18,502 nucleotides of DNA from an uncultured Lentisphaeria bacterium (GTDB lineage: Bacteria > Verrucomicrobiota > Lentisphaeria > JABSQK01 > CAJWLW01). The notes under the pieces are model-generated. The model searched no databases, was not told the DNA's origin, and saw only the letters and a list, made by a program, of their open reading frames with translations. The translations under genes and the position numbers were made by a program. Positions 7,683 through 15,312 of this stretch are shown in pieces. Location of the stretch: positions 1-18,502 of the forward strand of contig CAJWLW010000068.1 in NCBI GenBank assembly GCA_913042885.1. The letters run 5' to 3'. Within the stretch, counting starts at the first letter, position 1. Each line of letters starts with the position of its first letter.

Positions 7683-8525
7683 ATGAGCAAGATCAGTTAC
7701 AGCACCGTGGGGTTCAGCGACCGGGATGTCGATGCCGCGCTCGATGGCATCGCCGTCGCCGGGTTTGACCAGGCGGAAATCCTCGGCCAGGCACCCCATC
7801 TGGAGGAGCCGCCGAGCGGGCCGGCACTGACCGATTTTCGCGCTCGGCTGGAATCCCGCGGGCTGGCTGGCGGGACCGTCCACGCGCCGCTCACCCGCAA
7901 TGTCCTCGGCGCCCCGGAGGAGGATTGGCGTCGTGAAAAAGTGGGCGTTCTTACCGCGTACCTTCGCTTTGCAGCTGCAATCGACGCTACCGATATTATC
8001 ATTCATCCCGTGCCAAACCCACGCTTTGTACCCGCAGCGGATCATCCGGATACCCCACAGCTTATTGCGGATGCCGTACATCGTTCCCTGGATGATCTGG
8101 TTCCGGTAGCTGCCGAGGTCGGGGTGCGCATACTTCTGGAAAACTTACCCTACCATTGCCTGTACCCGTTTCTTACGATGAAGGAACTGCGCCCGCTCGT
8201 GGATCCTTACCCGGCAGATGCACTCGGACTGGTCATCGACACCGGACATGCGTGGACCTCAAAACACGAACCGGTCGCCGAGATTATCGCAGCCGGTTCG
8301 CGCCTGGCCGGTACGCATCTTCAGGATGTCGACTACGACGATCCTCAAGACGACCACTGGCCGCCCACCCACGGCGGACTCAACTGGGACGACATCCGTG
8401 CCGCCTTCGTCGAGATCGGGTACACGGGGCCCTGGACGTTTGAGGTAGGGCATGGCCGCAATGACGAGACGCCCGAAGAACTCGCCCGCATTACACGTGA
8501 TGTGGCGAATCACTGGGGACTTTAG
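7683..8525 (+). CDS. Sugar phosphate isomerase/epimerase-like TIM-barrel protein (second copy)
   Basis: A 280-residue member of the AP-endonuclease-2/xylose-isomerase-like TIM-barrel superfamily. Visible metal-site and barrel motifs are H67 (TVHAPL), H108 (IIIHPV), E153 (LLENLPYH), D186 and H189 (VIDTGHAW), H212 (THLQDVD), H225 (DDHWPP) and E254 (WTFEVGH). The extra histidines make it closer to the endonuclease-IV-like end of the superfamily than the copy at 138-965, from which it is clearly divergent, so the two are unlikely to be duplicates doing the same job. There is no signal peptide, so it is presumably cytoplasmic. It sits in the plus-strand cluster with a DapA-like aldolase and an SDR, which favours a sugar isomerase or epimerase rather than a DNA-repair enzyme. 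The substrate is unknown. Confidence 0.9.
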   Translation: MSKISYSTVGFSDRDVDAALDGIAVAGFDQAEILGQAPHLEEPPSGPALTDFRARLESRGLAGGTVHAPLTRNVLGAPEEDWRREKVGVLTAYLRFAAAIDATDIIIHPVPNPRFVPAADHPDTPQLIADAVHRSLDDLVPVAAEVGVRILLENLPYHCLYPFLTMKELRPLVDPYPADALGLVIDTGHAWTSKHEPVAEIIAAGSRLAGTHLQDVDYDDPQDDHWPPTHGGLNWDDIRAAFVEIGYTGPWTFEVGHGRNDETPEELARITRDVANHWGL

Positions 8526-8747
8526 GCATGTCGGCGGGGGCGCCGGGCAGCCAGGTGTCCGTTCGAATGCCCTTTTTCTTGAACTTGGACCATTCACGAA
8601 GTTTTGCCGCAAGAGTGCCGAGCATGCGTTATCTGGGTGCGCGAGCATAAAATTTGTGAATAATTCAAGTTGGGCATGTGATCAGGCATATGGCCAGTTT
8701 GCGACTATATTCCGCTCTTCGGCGCAAACAATGAATGGGAGATCATC
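8526..8747. other. Longest gene-free stretch, 222 nt, with a relatively AT-rich second half
   Basis: No convincing coding frame is visible. The first part holds a weak terminator-like hairpin (entered separately). From about 8645 to 8715 the sequence becomes noticeably AT-richer than its surroundings (for example AAAATTTGTGAATAATTCAA), which suggests a separate promoter for the aldolase-SDR pair, but I could not find a -35/-10 pair with good spacing. GGGAG at 8737-8741 is the likely ribosome binding site of the next gene. Confidence 0.5.
8545..8577 (+). terminator. Weak candidate intrinsic terminator after the isomerase gene
   Basis: GGGCA (8545-8549) can pair with TGCCC (8568-8572), immediately followed by five T residues (8573-8577). 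The 5-bp stem and 18-nt loop are poor for an intrinsic terminator, so this could be chance. Confidence 0.3.
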
Positions 8748-9647
8748 ATGGGTTCTGGGTATTTCATAAACGCGATTTGCACGCCGCTCACAGAGGACGA
8801 GAGCGTTCATTCCGAAGGGCTGGCAGCGCATATCGCGGACCAATTTGAACACGGGATCGAAGGTGTTCTGGTGGGCGGCACGATGGGGATGATGCAGTTG
8901 CTGCGCGACAGCACCTATCGCGAGTTGGTGCAGCAGTCGGTCGAGCTGTCTGCCGGCAAGGGCGAGGTGCTTGTCGGCGTCGGCGATACGTCGTACAGCC
9001 GGACAAAGGAACGCATCGAGTTCGTCAATCAATTCGACATAGATGGTGTCGTGGTTCTCGCGCCTTTCTTTATTTTACCGACAGCGACGCAGCTCGTGGA
9101 TTATTACAAGGCTGTGGCAGACCTTGCCAAGGCTCCGATTTACCTGTATGACCTGCCGGCTATTACCCGTGTCGACTTCAGCATGGACACCTATCTGCAG
9201 CTGCAGGAACATCCGAACATCCATGGCGCCAAGATCTCGGGGCGCTTCCCTTTCACTCGCCAGGTAAGGGACCAGTTGGACCCTGAGTTCCGCGTGATCA
9301 TCGCGGAACCCGAAATCACCGATGTGCTTCTGCACGCCGGTTTCCAGGAATTGCTCGACGGCATTTACTCGATCGCGCCGCATTGGCTCCAGGCATTGCG
9401 AGACGCTGCTGCGGCCGAGGATTGGGACGTCGCGGCCGAACACCAGCAGCGGATTACCCGATTGCGCACGATGCTGGCGCAGTTCGGCAATGTAATGGCA
9501 ACGTGCAGTGCGCTGCTGAATATTCACGGCATCCCCGGCAAGACGCACTTCAGCCCGTCGCCGGCGCTGACCGATTCGCAGGTTGCTGAACTACTGCAGG
9601 ACCCCGTGGGCGAGGCGTTTGCCGCCAGCTCCATCAAGAATGATTAA
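8748..9647 (+). CDS. Dihydrodipicolinate synthase/N-acetylneuraminate lyase family aldolase
   Basis: A 299-residue class I (Schiff-base) aldolase of the DapA/NanA family. The catalytic lysine is K162 in HGAKISG and the conserved tyrosine is Y134 in IYLYDLPAI; both sit at the expected places in a barrel of normal length. The substrate-carboxylate motif, normally GTTGE, reads GGTMGM (43-48) here: the second Thr and the Glu are both replaced by Met. That argues against a genuine DapA and for a divergent 2-keto-3-deoxy-acid aldolase, dehydratase or lyase. GGGAG at 8737-8741, 6 nt before the ATG, supports the start. It is followed 75 nt later by an SDR and preceded by a TIM-barrel isomerase, the setting of a sugar-acid catabolic route in which this enzyme would cleave a 2-keto-3-deoxy acid to pyruvate and an aldehyde (inference). 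Confidence 0.9.
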   Translation: MGSGYFINAICTPLTEDESVHSEGLAAHIADQFEHGIEGVLVGGTMGMMQLLRDSTYRELVQQSVELSAGKGEVLVGVGDTSYSRTKERIEFVNQFDIDGVVVLAPFFILPTATQLVDYYKAVADLAKAPIYLYDLPAITRVDFSMDTYLQLQEHPNIHGAKISGRFPFTRQVRDQLDPEFRVIIAEPEITDVLLHAGFQELLDGIYSIAPHWLQALRDAAAAEDWDVAAEHQQRITRLRTMLAQFGNVMATCSALLNIHGIPGKTHFSPSPALTDSQVAELLQDPVGEAFAASSIKND

Positions 9648-9710
9648 CCGCGGCACTATGAATTTCGATTCCATAACTACCCGAGGGCATGGTACTATGA
9701 CGATCCAACG

Positions 9711-9718
9711 AGGAGGAG
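9711..9718 (+). promoter_or_regulatory. Strong ribosome binding site of the SDR gene
   Basis: AGGAGGAG ends 4 nt before the ATG at 9723, with AGGAGG spaced 6 nt from it. It confirms the start codon. Upstream, TACTAT at 9693-9698 could be a -10 element, but no matching -35 is seen. Confidence 0.75.
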
Positions 9719-9722
9719 TAAG

Positions 9723-10502
9723 ATGAAATTGCAAGGCAAGAACGCTGTCGTCACCGGTGCTGCCAGCGGCATCGGCAAAGCCATTGCGAACAGCTTCGCC
9801 GCTGAAGGCGCCAACATTGCTATTCTCGATACCAATCTCGAAACAGCCGAGCAAGTCGCCGCCGGTATTCGCCAGGTCGGCCGTTCAGCCTGTGCCGTCC
9901 AGTGTGATGTTGGTATGTCCAGGGAGGTGAGCACGGCGATGGACCGGGTAGTGAACGAGCTCGGCGGCGTCGATATCATGGTGTGCAATGCCGGTATCAT
10001 CCGCCAGAGCAACATTGTTGACATGGCTGAAGACGAGTGGGATCTGATCATTCGCAACAATCTCAAGAGTGTGTTTCTGTGTTCGCAGGCCGGGGCGCAG
10101 CAGATGATCAGGCAGGGCAACGGTGGGCGGATCATCGCGATCTCCAGCATCCACGCCGTGCTCAGTGAACCCAGTTGCGGCCACTACACCGCGGCGAAGG
10201 GCGGTATCGAAGCGTTCTGCCGGACGCTTGCTACGGAAGTGGCACCGCACAAGATCACCGTCAACTTCATCCGGCCAGGGGCGACCTACACGGAATTGAC
10301 CAACCCGATGTACACCGAGCAGGTCGTCAAATCACTGTACGAACGGGTCCCGGCGAAAGAGATTGCCAAGGCGGAATGGATCGCCGCCGGCGCTGTCTTC
10401 CTGGCCAGTGATGACGCCTGTTACATGACCGGTCAGGACTTGACGATTGACGGCGGCTACGTCATGGACGGCAGCCTGCCCGGAGCGGCATACTGGGACT
10501 AA
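9723..10502 (+). CDS. Short-chain dehydrogenase/reductase (SDR), FabG/glucose dehydrogenase-like
   Basis: A 259-residue classical SDR. The nucleotide-binding motif TGAASGIG is at 11-18, D36 ends the second strand (favouring NAD(H) over NADP(H)), NAG is at 89-91, N113 is the catalytic-tetrad Asn, S142 lies in AISSIH, and Y155-x3-K159 is in HYTAAKGG; PG at 185-186 and the C-terminal DLTIDGGY complete the family pattern. Length is normal and it is cytoplasmic. It is the last gene of the plus-strand catabolic cluster and ends 10 nt before the convergent stop of the VCBS-ASPIC gene. Oxidation of a sugar or polyol hydroxyl is the likely reaction. Household 3-oxoacyl-ACP reductase is less likely, given the neighbours. 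The substrate is not readable. Confidence 0.93.
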   Translation: MKLQGKNAVVTGAASGIGKAIANSFAAEGANIAILDTNLETAEQVAAGIRQVGRSACAVQCDVGMSREVSTAMDRVVNELGGVDIMVCNAGIIRQSNIVDMAEDEWDLIIRNNLKSVFLCSQAGAQQMIRQGNGGRIIAISSIHAVLSEPSCGHYTAAKGGIEAFCRTLATEVAPHKITVNFIRPGATYTELTNPMYTEQVVKSLYERVPAKEIAKAEWIAAGAVFLASDDACYMTGQDLTIDGGYVMDGSLPGAAYWD

Positions 10503-10512
10503 ACCCCCGAGA

Positions 10513-11952
10513 TTAATCGTCGCTCACCGAACACACCACCGTGATCGTGGTGTTGACGCTGGCTGTGGCAATCTGCTTCTTCTTCGTGTATGGCCAGGAG
10601 ATCTCGATCTCGACATCTTCTTCGTGTTCGCCGAGCCCGAAGTGAAGCGTCATGTCGTTCGTGTTGCTGTGGCCGGTACTGCTCTCGACATGACGGGTGA
10701 TTGTCTTCTCGCCCACCTTGATTCGTGCAATGGCGCCGAGCGCGGCCCGATTGACTTTGCCGCCTGCTGCTGAGCCGGCCGAAGCGTTGCCCTGCAGTCG
10801 TACCTTCAGCCAGTTGTTGCCGGTGCCGGAATTGCGATACAACCGGCCGCCGGTCGCTAGATCCAGATCGCCGTCATTGTCGAAATCACCCCAGGCCCCC
10901 TGAGAAGTCGGCGGCATGCCGCCGAGTCCGGCCGGACCGGTGATCTCGGCAAAGCCCCAATTGCCGTCGCTCTTGAAAAGTTTGGAATGGTTGTGCCCGT
11001 ACACTGTCGTGAAGTACAGGTCGAGGTCGCCGTCGTTGTCAAAGTCGCCGAGCGCCGGCGAGGCATAGGACTCCTGATAAACAACGCCGCACGTTCCCTT
11101 GTTCTCGAATGTATAGCCGTGCTCCGGGCCACGGTTGCGCAGGCACTGGGACTGCGGCTGGCCGCCGTGTGCGAAGTTGCCGGCGAACAGGTCGATGTAG
11201 CCGTCGCTGTCGAGGTCACCGAAACTGGCGCCGATGCTGTGGCCGCCGCCCTGGTTGCCCGGACCGCCCATGGCCCCGGCTTCGATAGATGCGAAGACGA
11301 TCCCCGGTGCTTTGAGGCTGCCGTCATTCTTCCAAAGAAGGTTGCCGCACAGCCGATAGTCCGAGACATAGATGTCTGTGGCGCCATCATTGTTGTAGTC
11401 GGCCGCCGTCGTGCCGCGACCGGGAAACACGGGTGGCTCCTGCGTCCAGACAAGTTCGAAGGTTCGGTCGCCTTTGTTGTGGAAAATCGAATCGGGGTAG
11501 CCGTTGACGACGCCCCAGTTTTCGTAGCCGGTCCAGTAGACGTCGACAAATCCGTCGCCGTTGATATCCAGACAAGTGCCGCCGTCACAGATGTCCGCGG
11601 GCTTTGACGGCAGACTGCTGCCGGCGAAGGTGCCGTCGCCGTTGCCGAATCCAATACCGCCGCCGCCGGCGTGGAACCAATCGAGATTGCCGTCATTGTC
11701 GAAGTCCGCCCAGCTCAACAGCGAACCGCCGCCGCCGACTTTGACGAATTTCTTTCCTTCCTGGTTGAGCCACAGGGCGCCGGCCACGAGATCAACCCAG
11801 CCGTCGTTGTTAACATCGACCCACGAGGCGCCGTTATTCTCGGGCGACAGTCCCATTGCTGCTGTGACGTTCTCGAATGTTTGCCCGCCTGTCGTCAGCG
11901 CGGTAAGTGTCAGAACAGTGACAGTAAGCAAGATGCGGCGAATGGTGTGCAT
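10513..11952 (-). CDS. Secreted VCBS/FG-GAP repeat protein with ASPIC/UnbV domain
   Basis: A 479-residue exported protein. Residues 1-23 form a signal peptide: basic MHTIRR, hydrophobic ILLTVTVLTLTAL, then TTGG with cleavage probably near residue 23. Seven VCBS calcium-loop motifs follow between about 45 and 360 (DVNNDGWVDL, DFDNDGNLDW, DINGDGFVDV, DYNNDGATDI, DLDSDGYIDL, DFDNDGDLDL twice). Residues from about 379 (NNWLKVRLQG) to about 470 form an ASPIC/UnbV domain with LGAIARIKVG and HFGLGEHEEDVEIEISWP. Start: the ATG at 11952 gives the signal peptide and has a purine-rich AAGAAGA about 6 nt upstream; an in-frame ATG at 12084 would add 44 residues in front of it. This architecture is common in PVC and Bacteroidota bacteria, with roles proposed in binding or secretion. 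Its relation to the neighbouring SDR operon, which it meets tail to tail, is unclear. Confidence 0.92.
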   Translation of the reverse strand: MHTIRRILLTVTVLTLTALTTGGQTFENVTAAMGLSPENNGASWVDVNNDGWVDLVAGALWLNQEGKKFVKVGGGGSLLSWADFDNDGNLDWFHAGGGGIGFGNGDGTFAGSSLPSKPADICDGGTCLDINGDGFVDVYWTGYENWGVVNGYPDSIFHNKGDRTFELVWTQEPPVFPGRGTTAADYNNDGATDIYVSDYRLCGNLLWKNDGSLKAPGIVFASIEAGAMGGPGNQGGGHSIGASFGDLDSDGYIDLFAGNFAHGGQPQSQCLRNRGPEHGYTFENKGTCGVVYQESYASPALGDFDNDGDLDLYFTTVYGHNHSKLFKSDGNWGFAEITGPAGLGGMPPTSQGAWGDFDNDGDLDLATGGRLYRNSGTGNNWLKVRLQGNASAGSAAGGKVNRAALGAIARIKVGEKTITRHVESSTGHSNTNDMTLHFGLGEHEEDVEIEISWPYTKKKQIATASVNTTITVVCSVSDD

Positions 11953-12084
11953 GGCGATCTTCTTTTGGTTGATACGGTCGGAGTTGTGGCAGAACGTAAC
12001 GCCGCCCATGGATGGTTCAAGAATAGCGGTGTGATACTGGAACCTGCCAGTAACAGATTCCCTGCCGCCTGTATGGATTTGCAT
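11953..12084. other. 132-nt gap upstream of the secreted VCBS-ASPIC gene
   Basis: Lies between the stop of the RNA methyltransferase and the chosen start of the VCBS-ASPIC gene. It stays open in the VCBS frame, but the translation does not look like protein and would bury the signal peptide, so I treat it as leader or promoter sequence. No well-spaced -35/-10 pair is seen. Confidence 0.4.
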
Positions 12085-12912
12085 TCAAGGGGATCCTTTC
12101 ACGTGTTGCTGGTGGAAAACCTCATACAGCAGGATGCTGGCGGCAACACCGAGGTTGAGCGAGTCGCCGGTGCCGACCATCGGGATGCTGACCACCTGGT
12201 CGCAGGCTGCCTGTTGCGCCTCGGTCAGGCCCAGGCGTTCGCTGCCCATCAGCAGGATGCAGGGGCGTGGATACGTCAAGGCCCGATACGACTGCGATGC
12301 CTCACCGGAAGTTCCCACAACGTGGCAACCGGAGGTCTGTTTCCAGGCCACGAAGGCATCGAACTCAGCTCGCACAAGGCGCTGTGCGAACACCGCGCCC
12401 ATGCTGGCACGAACAGCCGCCGGGTGATATGCATCCGTCGTGTGCCCCAACAGAATGATACCGGCGCAGCCGACCGCGTCGCACGTCCGCAGAATCGCCC
12501 CGAGATTGCCGGAGTTCCCGACGTTGTCCAGCGCCATCCAGAATTCGTCGGAGCTTGGCACTACCGGGTCGAGAGTCTCGAGGCGGGCACGGAGCACAGC
12601 GCCGATTCCCTGCAGGTTCTCTTTATACGAAATGCTTTCGAACGCCTGGCGCGAAAGTTCTGTGACCGGAGCGCCGCTGGCTTGCAGCGCCGTTGCCGTC
12701 TCATGGGCGTGGCCGCCGGCGAGCAGATCCGGGGCGATGACCCCTTCGACAACCTCGTAGTCGGAGGCGAGAGCCTGCGCGACGATCCGGTTGCCTTCGA
12801 TGTAGAAGGTGCCGGTACGCTCGCGTTCGCGGCGGCTGCGCAGTTGGCGTAGACTTTTCACAGCCGTGGTGTCCGTGGCATTAGTGACAGGTCGTGGTTT
12901 GTGTCTGGCCAT
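12085..12912 (-). CDS. SpoU/TrmH-family RNA 2'-O-ribose methyltransferase
   Basis: A 275-residue SPOUT methyltransferase that should transfer a methyl group from S-adenosylmethionine to a ribose 2'-OH in rRNA or tRNA. An N-terminal substrate-binding-like domain (about 20-110; KSLRQLRSRRERERTGTFYIEG) precedes the trefoil-knot domain with motif 1 DNVGNSGNLGAILRT (129-143, invariant N136 and R142), motif 2 MGSERLGL (222-229) and motif 3 SIPMVGTGDSLNLGVAASI (243-260). All catalytic motifs are intact. The two-domain form resembles RlmB/TsnR/YsgA-type enzymes; the exact nucleotide target cannot be assigned. The start at 12912 lies 4 nt after the stop of the upstream transporter gene, so the two are probably cotranscribed; an in-frame ATG at 12975 would overlap the transporter gene. 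Confidence 0.93.
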   Translation of the reverse strand: MARHKPRPVTNATDTTAVKSLRQLRSRRERERTGTFYIEGNRIVAQALASDYEVVEGVIAPDLLAGGHAHETATALQASGAPVTELSRQAFESISYKENLQGIGAVLRARLETLDPVVPSSDEFWMALDNVGNSGNLGAILRTCDAVGCAGIILLGHTTDAYHPAAVRASMGAVFAQRLVRAEFDAFVAWKQTSGCHVVGTSGEASQSYRALTYPRPCILLMGSERLGLTEAQQAACDQVVSIPMVGTGDSLNLGVAASILLYEVFHQQHVKGSP

Positions 12913-12916
12913 AGGA

Positions 12917-15139
12917 TCAGGCGAGTAAATCCGCTTCGCCTGCCGAAGACACGAGGATCGTGCTCGGCATGTCACGGAGATTTTCGGTGGTGCTCTCGTG
13001 GAAAGCCAGTTCCGACGTACTGCTCGGAGCGATGAAGCCCATCAGGATCAGCGTCGCGTCCTCCGACTCCTGCCGCAGTACTTTAGCGTAGGGTTCTTCG
13101 GAAACGGGTATTTTGATTTCCGCATCGATGCGAGCAGCCTCGCAGATTTGCTCGAGTTCCTCCTGTGCACCGGCGACTTCATTGGCGTGGCGCACCTGCC
13201 GCAGGACGCGCAGCTGAACGCCGTGCCAGTCCTCGTTCTGCTGGATCAAATGTGCCAGGATGAAAATCAGCGAGCCGTTTCGCTGGCCGCGCCACCAGCA
13301 GTCGATTCGCCGCCGGTCGTTGACTACCAGCAGACCGCGGTCGATGACGATGACGATATTCTTGCCAAGACGCTCAACCGTGCGCAGATGTTGAAAATAC
13401 GGTTGCACCCGGTCGGGTTCATGGACCCAGCCGAACAGCACGATGTTCGGTTTGATCGGACCTATGGAAAACGACTGCAGAAACAGCGACAGATCGCGGT
13501 CGAAATTGCTCATGACCACGGTTTCGGGAAAGACGTCGAGGTGGTTTTCGGTCACAAACTGGGCCAGTCGCTCGCGTGCCTCCTCCTGTTGATCGGCCGA
13601 AATGTCCCTGAGCTCGCCGACCAGCACCTCGACGACGGAAATGATACCGCAGTTCATGCCCAGCCAGCCGGCGTAGGTGACCAGCGACAGCCGGGCGAGC
13701 GGGTTGCCGGAAAATACAAGAATCGTTGGGCGCCAGTTCTTCGGGTGCGCCGGCATGCGTTCGAGCATCAGCATGTTGTTGCGTAGACGCTGGTAGACGA
13801 AGCCGCGGCGGGCGTCACCATAGCCTTCCGCCAGTACCTGCCGCCGAGCCAACAGGAAGAGGATGACCAGCAGCGCCAACGCCAGTACGGCGACCGCCGT
13901 ATTGATCATGACCGCGGCCCAGACACAGGCCATCATGCCGGCCAGCGCCGTTGTCCAGTGAAACAGATGGAACCGCGGCCGGAATGACGGGTTGCCGCCG
14001 AATGACTCGACGAATGCCGCCAGATTGGTCATGCCGTAGGTATAAAGAAAAACCATCGATACTATGCCGGCCAACAGGTTGAGCCCGGTGCCCTCGCTGC
14101 TGTCGCCAACCAGCACCAGGATGATGGCGCCGATTATCAGCGTGGCGACCAGCGCCCGCCGCGGTTCGTCGCCGTGCGCCGTGCCGCGGGCGAAAAGCCC
14201 CAGACCAGGCAGCGCACCGTCGCGCCCAAGCGCTTGCAGCACCCGCGGCGCCCCGAGTTTCGAGCCGATGGCGCTCGACAATGTCGCGCAGAAAACGCTC
14301 GCGATGACCAGGTAGCCGGTGCCCGCGACGGCATTGGTCACCAGAATCTTGAACGGATCCTGCCGCAGCGCCTCGGCCGACGCCATGCCACCGCAAATGA
14401 CGATCTGCAGCCCATAGACAACGAAACTGACAAGCACCGCCAGCAGCGTGCCCCGGGGGATTGACCGTGCCGGATCCTTGAGGTCGCCAGACATGCTAAC
14501 CCCGGCCATGATCCCGGTTACCGCTGGAAAGTAAATCGCGAACATGTCCCAGATATCATTTCCCTGTTGGTACTGCGGCTGCCAGTTGACCCACATCTGC
14601 TCGCTGCTGAACCGCATCCAGGCGCCGATCATGAATGACAGGATTCCGATGCACAGTACGGCGAGGACGACGAACTGCAGCTTCAATGCCCACTCCGCCC
14701 CGATCCAGGCAACTCCAAACAGTATGACCAGCGTCAGCAGACACAGCGGCAGAAAAAACTCCTTCAGAGCCGGAAAACTCGTGATCAGCGCTTCGACGAA
14801 TCCGAGGATGTAAAATGGCACGGACAACGCTTGCGCCAGGAACAGCGCGATGCCGATCGCCGAACCGAACCCCGGCCCCAGCACGCGGGAGATCAGAAAA
14901 TAAGCACCACCGCCGGCCACCGGTGTATTGGTCGAGATCGCCGCCAGCGAAAGTGCCGTCAGCAACGTGATGCCGATGCACAGGATGAGGATCGCCAGGC
15001 TGTGGAGGATGCCGGCCTGGCCGACGACGAAATTGCAGCGCATGAACATGATCAACCCGAAGATCGTCAGGATCGACGGGGTAAACACGCCCGCGAAAGT
15101 ACCGAACTGATGCGTCGTATGGCGGTCGCTGTGAGGCAT
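12917..15139 (-). CDS. Cation-chloride cotransporter-like (SLC12-type) APC-superfamily membrane transporter
   Basis: A 740-residue integral membrane protein with about 12 hydrophobic segments in residues 15-432 and a long soluble C-terminus. Family signatures of cation-chloride cotransporters are FGTFAGVFTPSILTIFGLIM (12-31), FPAVTGIMAGVSMSGDLKDP (204-223) followed by ARSIPRGT, and LGAPRVLQALGRDGALPGLG (295-314). The C-terminal part (about 465-740) includes NWRPTILVFSGNPLARLSLV and ends in a universal-stress-like fold (ATLILMGFIAP...STILVSS), matching the cytoplasmic regulatory domain of the family. It probably moves K+ and/or Na+ with chloride across the inner membrane; specificity cannot be predicted, and APC amino acid transport is a less likely alternative. 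The start is the first ATG of the frame; the Shine-Dalgarno is weak. It is followed 4 nt later by the SpoU methyltransferase gene. Confidence 0.88.
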   Translation of the reverse strand: MPHSDRHTTHQFGTFAGVFTPSILTIFGLIMFMRCNFVVGQAGILHSLAILILCIGITLLTALSLAAISTNTPVAGGGAYFLISRVLGPGFGSAIGIALFLAQALSVPFYILGFVEALITSFPALKEFFLPLCLLTLVILFGVAWIGAEWALKLQFVVLAVLCIGILSFMIGAWMRFSSEQMWVNWQPQYQQGNDIWDMFAIYFPAVTGIMAGVSMSGDLKDPARSIPRGTLLAVLVSFVVYGLQIVICGGMASAEALRQDPFKILVTNAVAGTGYLVIASVFCATLSSAIGSKLGAPRVLQALGRDGALPGLGLFARGTAHGDEPRRALVATLIIGAIILVLVGDSSEGTGLNLLAGIVSMVFLYTYGMTNLAAFVESFGGNPSFRPRFHLFHWTTALAGMMACVWAAVMINTAVAVLALALLVILFLLARRQVLAEGYGDARRGFVYQRLRNNMLMLERMPAHPKNWRPTILVFSGNPLARLSLVTYAGWLGMNCGIISVVEVLVGELRDISADQQEEARERLAQFVTENHLDVFPETVVMSNFDRDLSLFLQSFSIGPIKPNIVLFGWVHEPDRVQPYFQHLRTVERLGKNIVIVIDRGLLVVNDRRRIDCWWRGQRNGSLIFILAHLIQQNEDWHGVQLRVLRQVRHANEVAGAQEELEQICEAARIDAEIKIPVSEEPYAKVLRQESEDATLILMGFIAPSSTSELAFHESTTENLRDMPSTILVSSAGEADLLA

Positions 15140-15312
15140 GATCGTGCTTGCTCTGCTTCCGAGCGGTTGGAATGAACTATGTTAACGCGGAATCTACAGG
15201 AGCGACCGGAGCCTGGCAACGTCCCGTGATATGTACTTGTGATGTGCCAACCGGCGACAAACGGGATATATTATATGTTTGCGCGGCATCGCAACCATCG
15301 AACCCAATTCAT
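15140..15312. promoter_or_regulatory. Divergent intergenic region between transporter and the broken gene
   Basis: These 173 nt separate divergent start codons. The plus-strand frame stays open from 15148, with an ATG at 15172, but the translation looks non-coding, and an AT-rich island GATATATTATATG (15265-15277) resembles a -10 region for a gene starting at 15313. No -35 with acceptable spacing was found. No operator-like repeat is evident. Confidence 0.35.

Noticed and set aside
7683..8525. Endonuclease IV (DNA repair) as function of the second TIM-barrel gene
   Set aside because: The fold and histidine-rich metal site are shared, but the gene neighbourhood is catabolic and the family is broad; sugar isomerase/epimerase is more probable.
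11953..12084. 44-residue N-terminal extension of the VCBS-ASPIC protein
   Set aside because: The ATG at 11952 gives a clear signal peptide, which an extension would bury.
11671..12852. 393-codon plus-strand open frame
   Set aside because: It lies opposite the VCBS-ASPIC and SpoU genes, both of which have clear family motifs; the translation resembles no protein and is an antisense shadow of GC-rich coding sequence.
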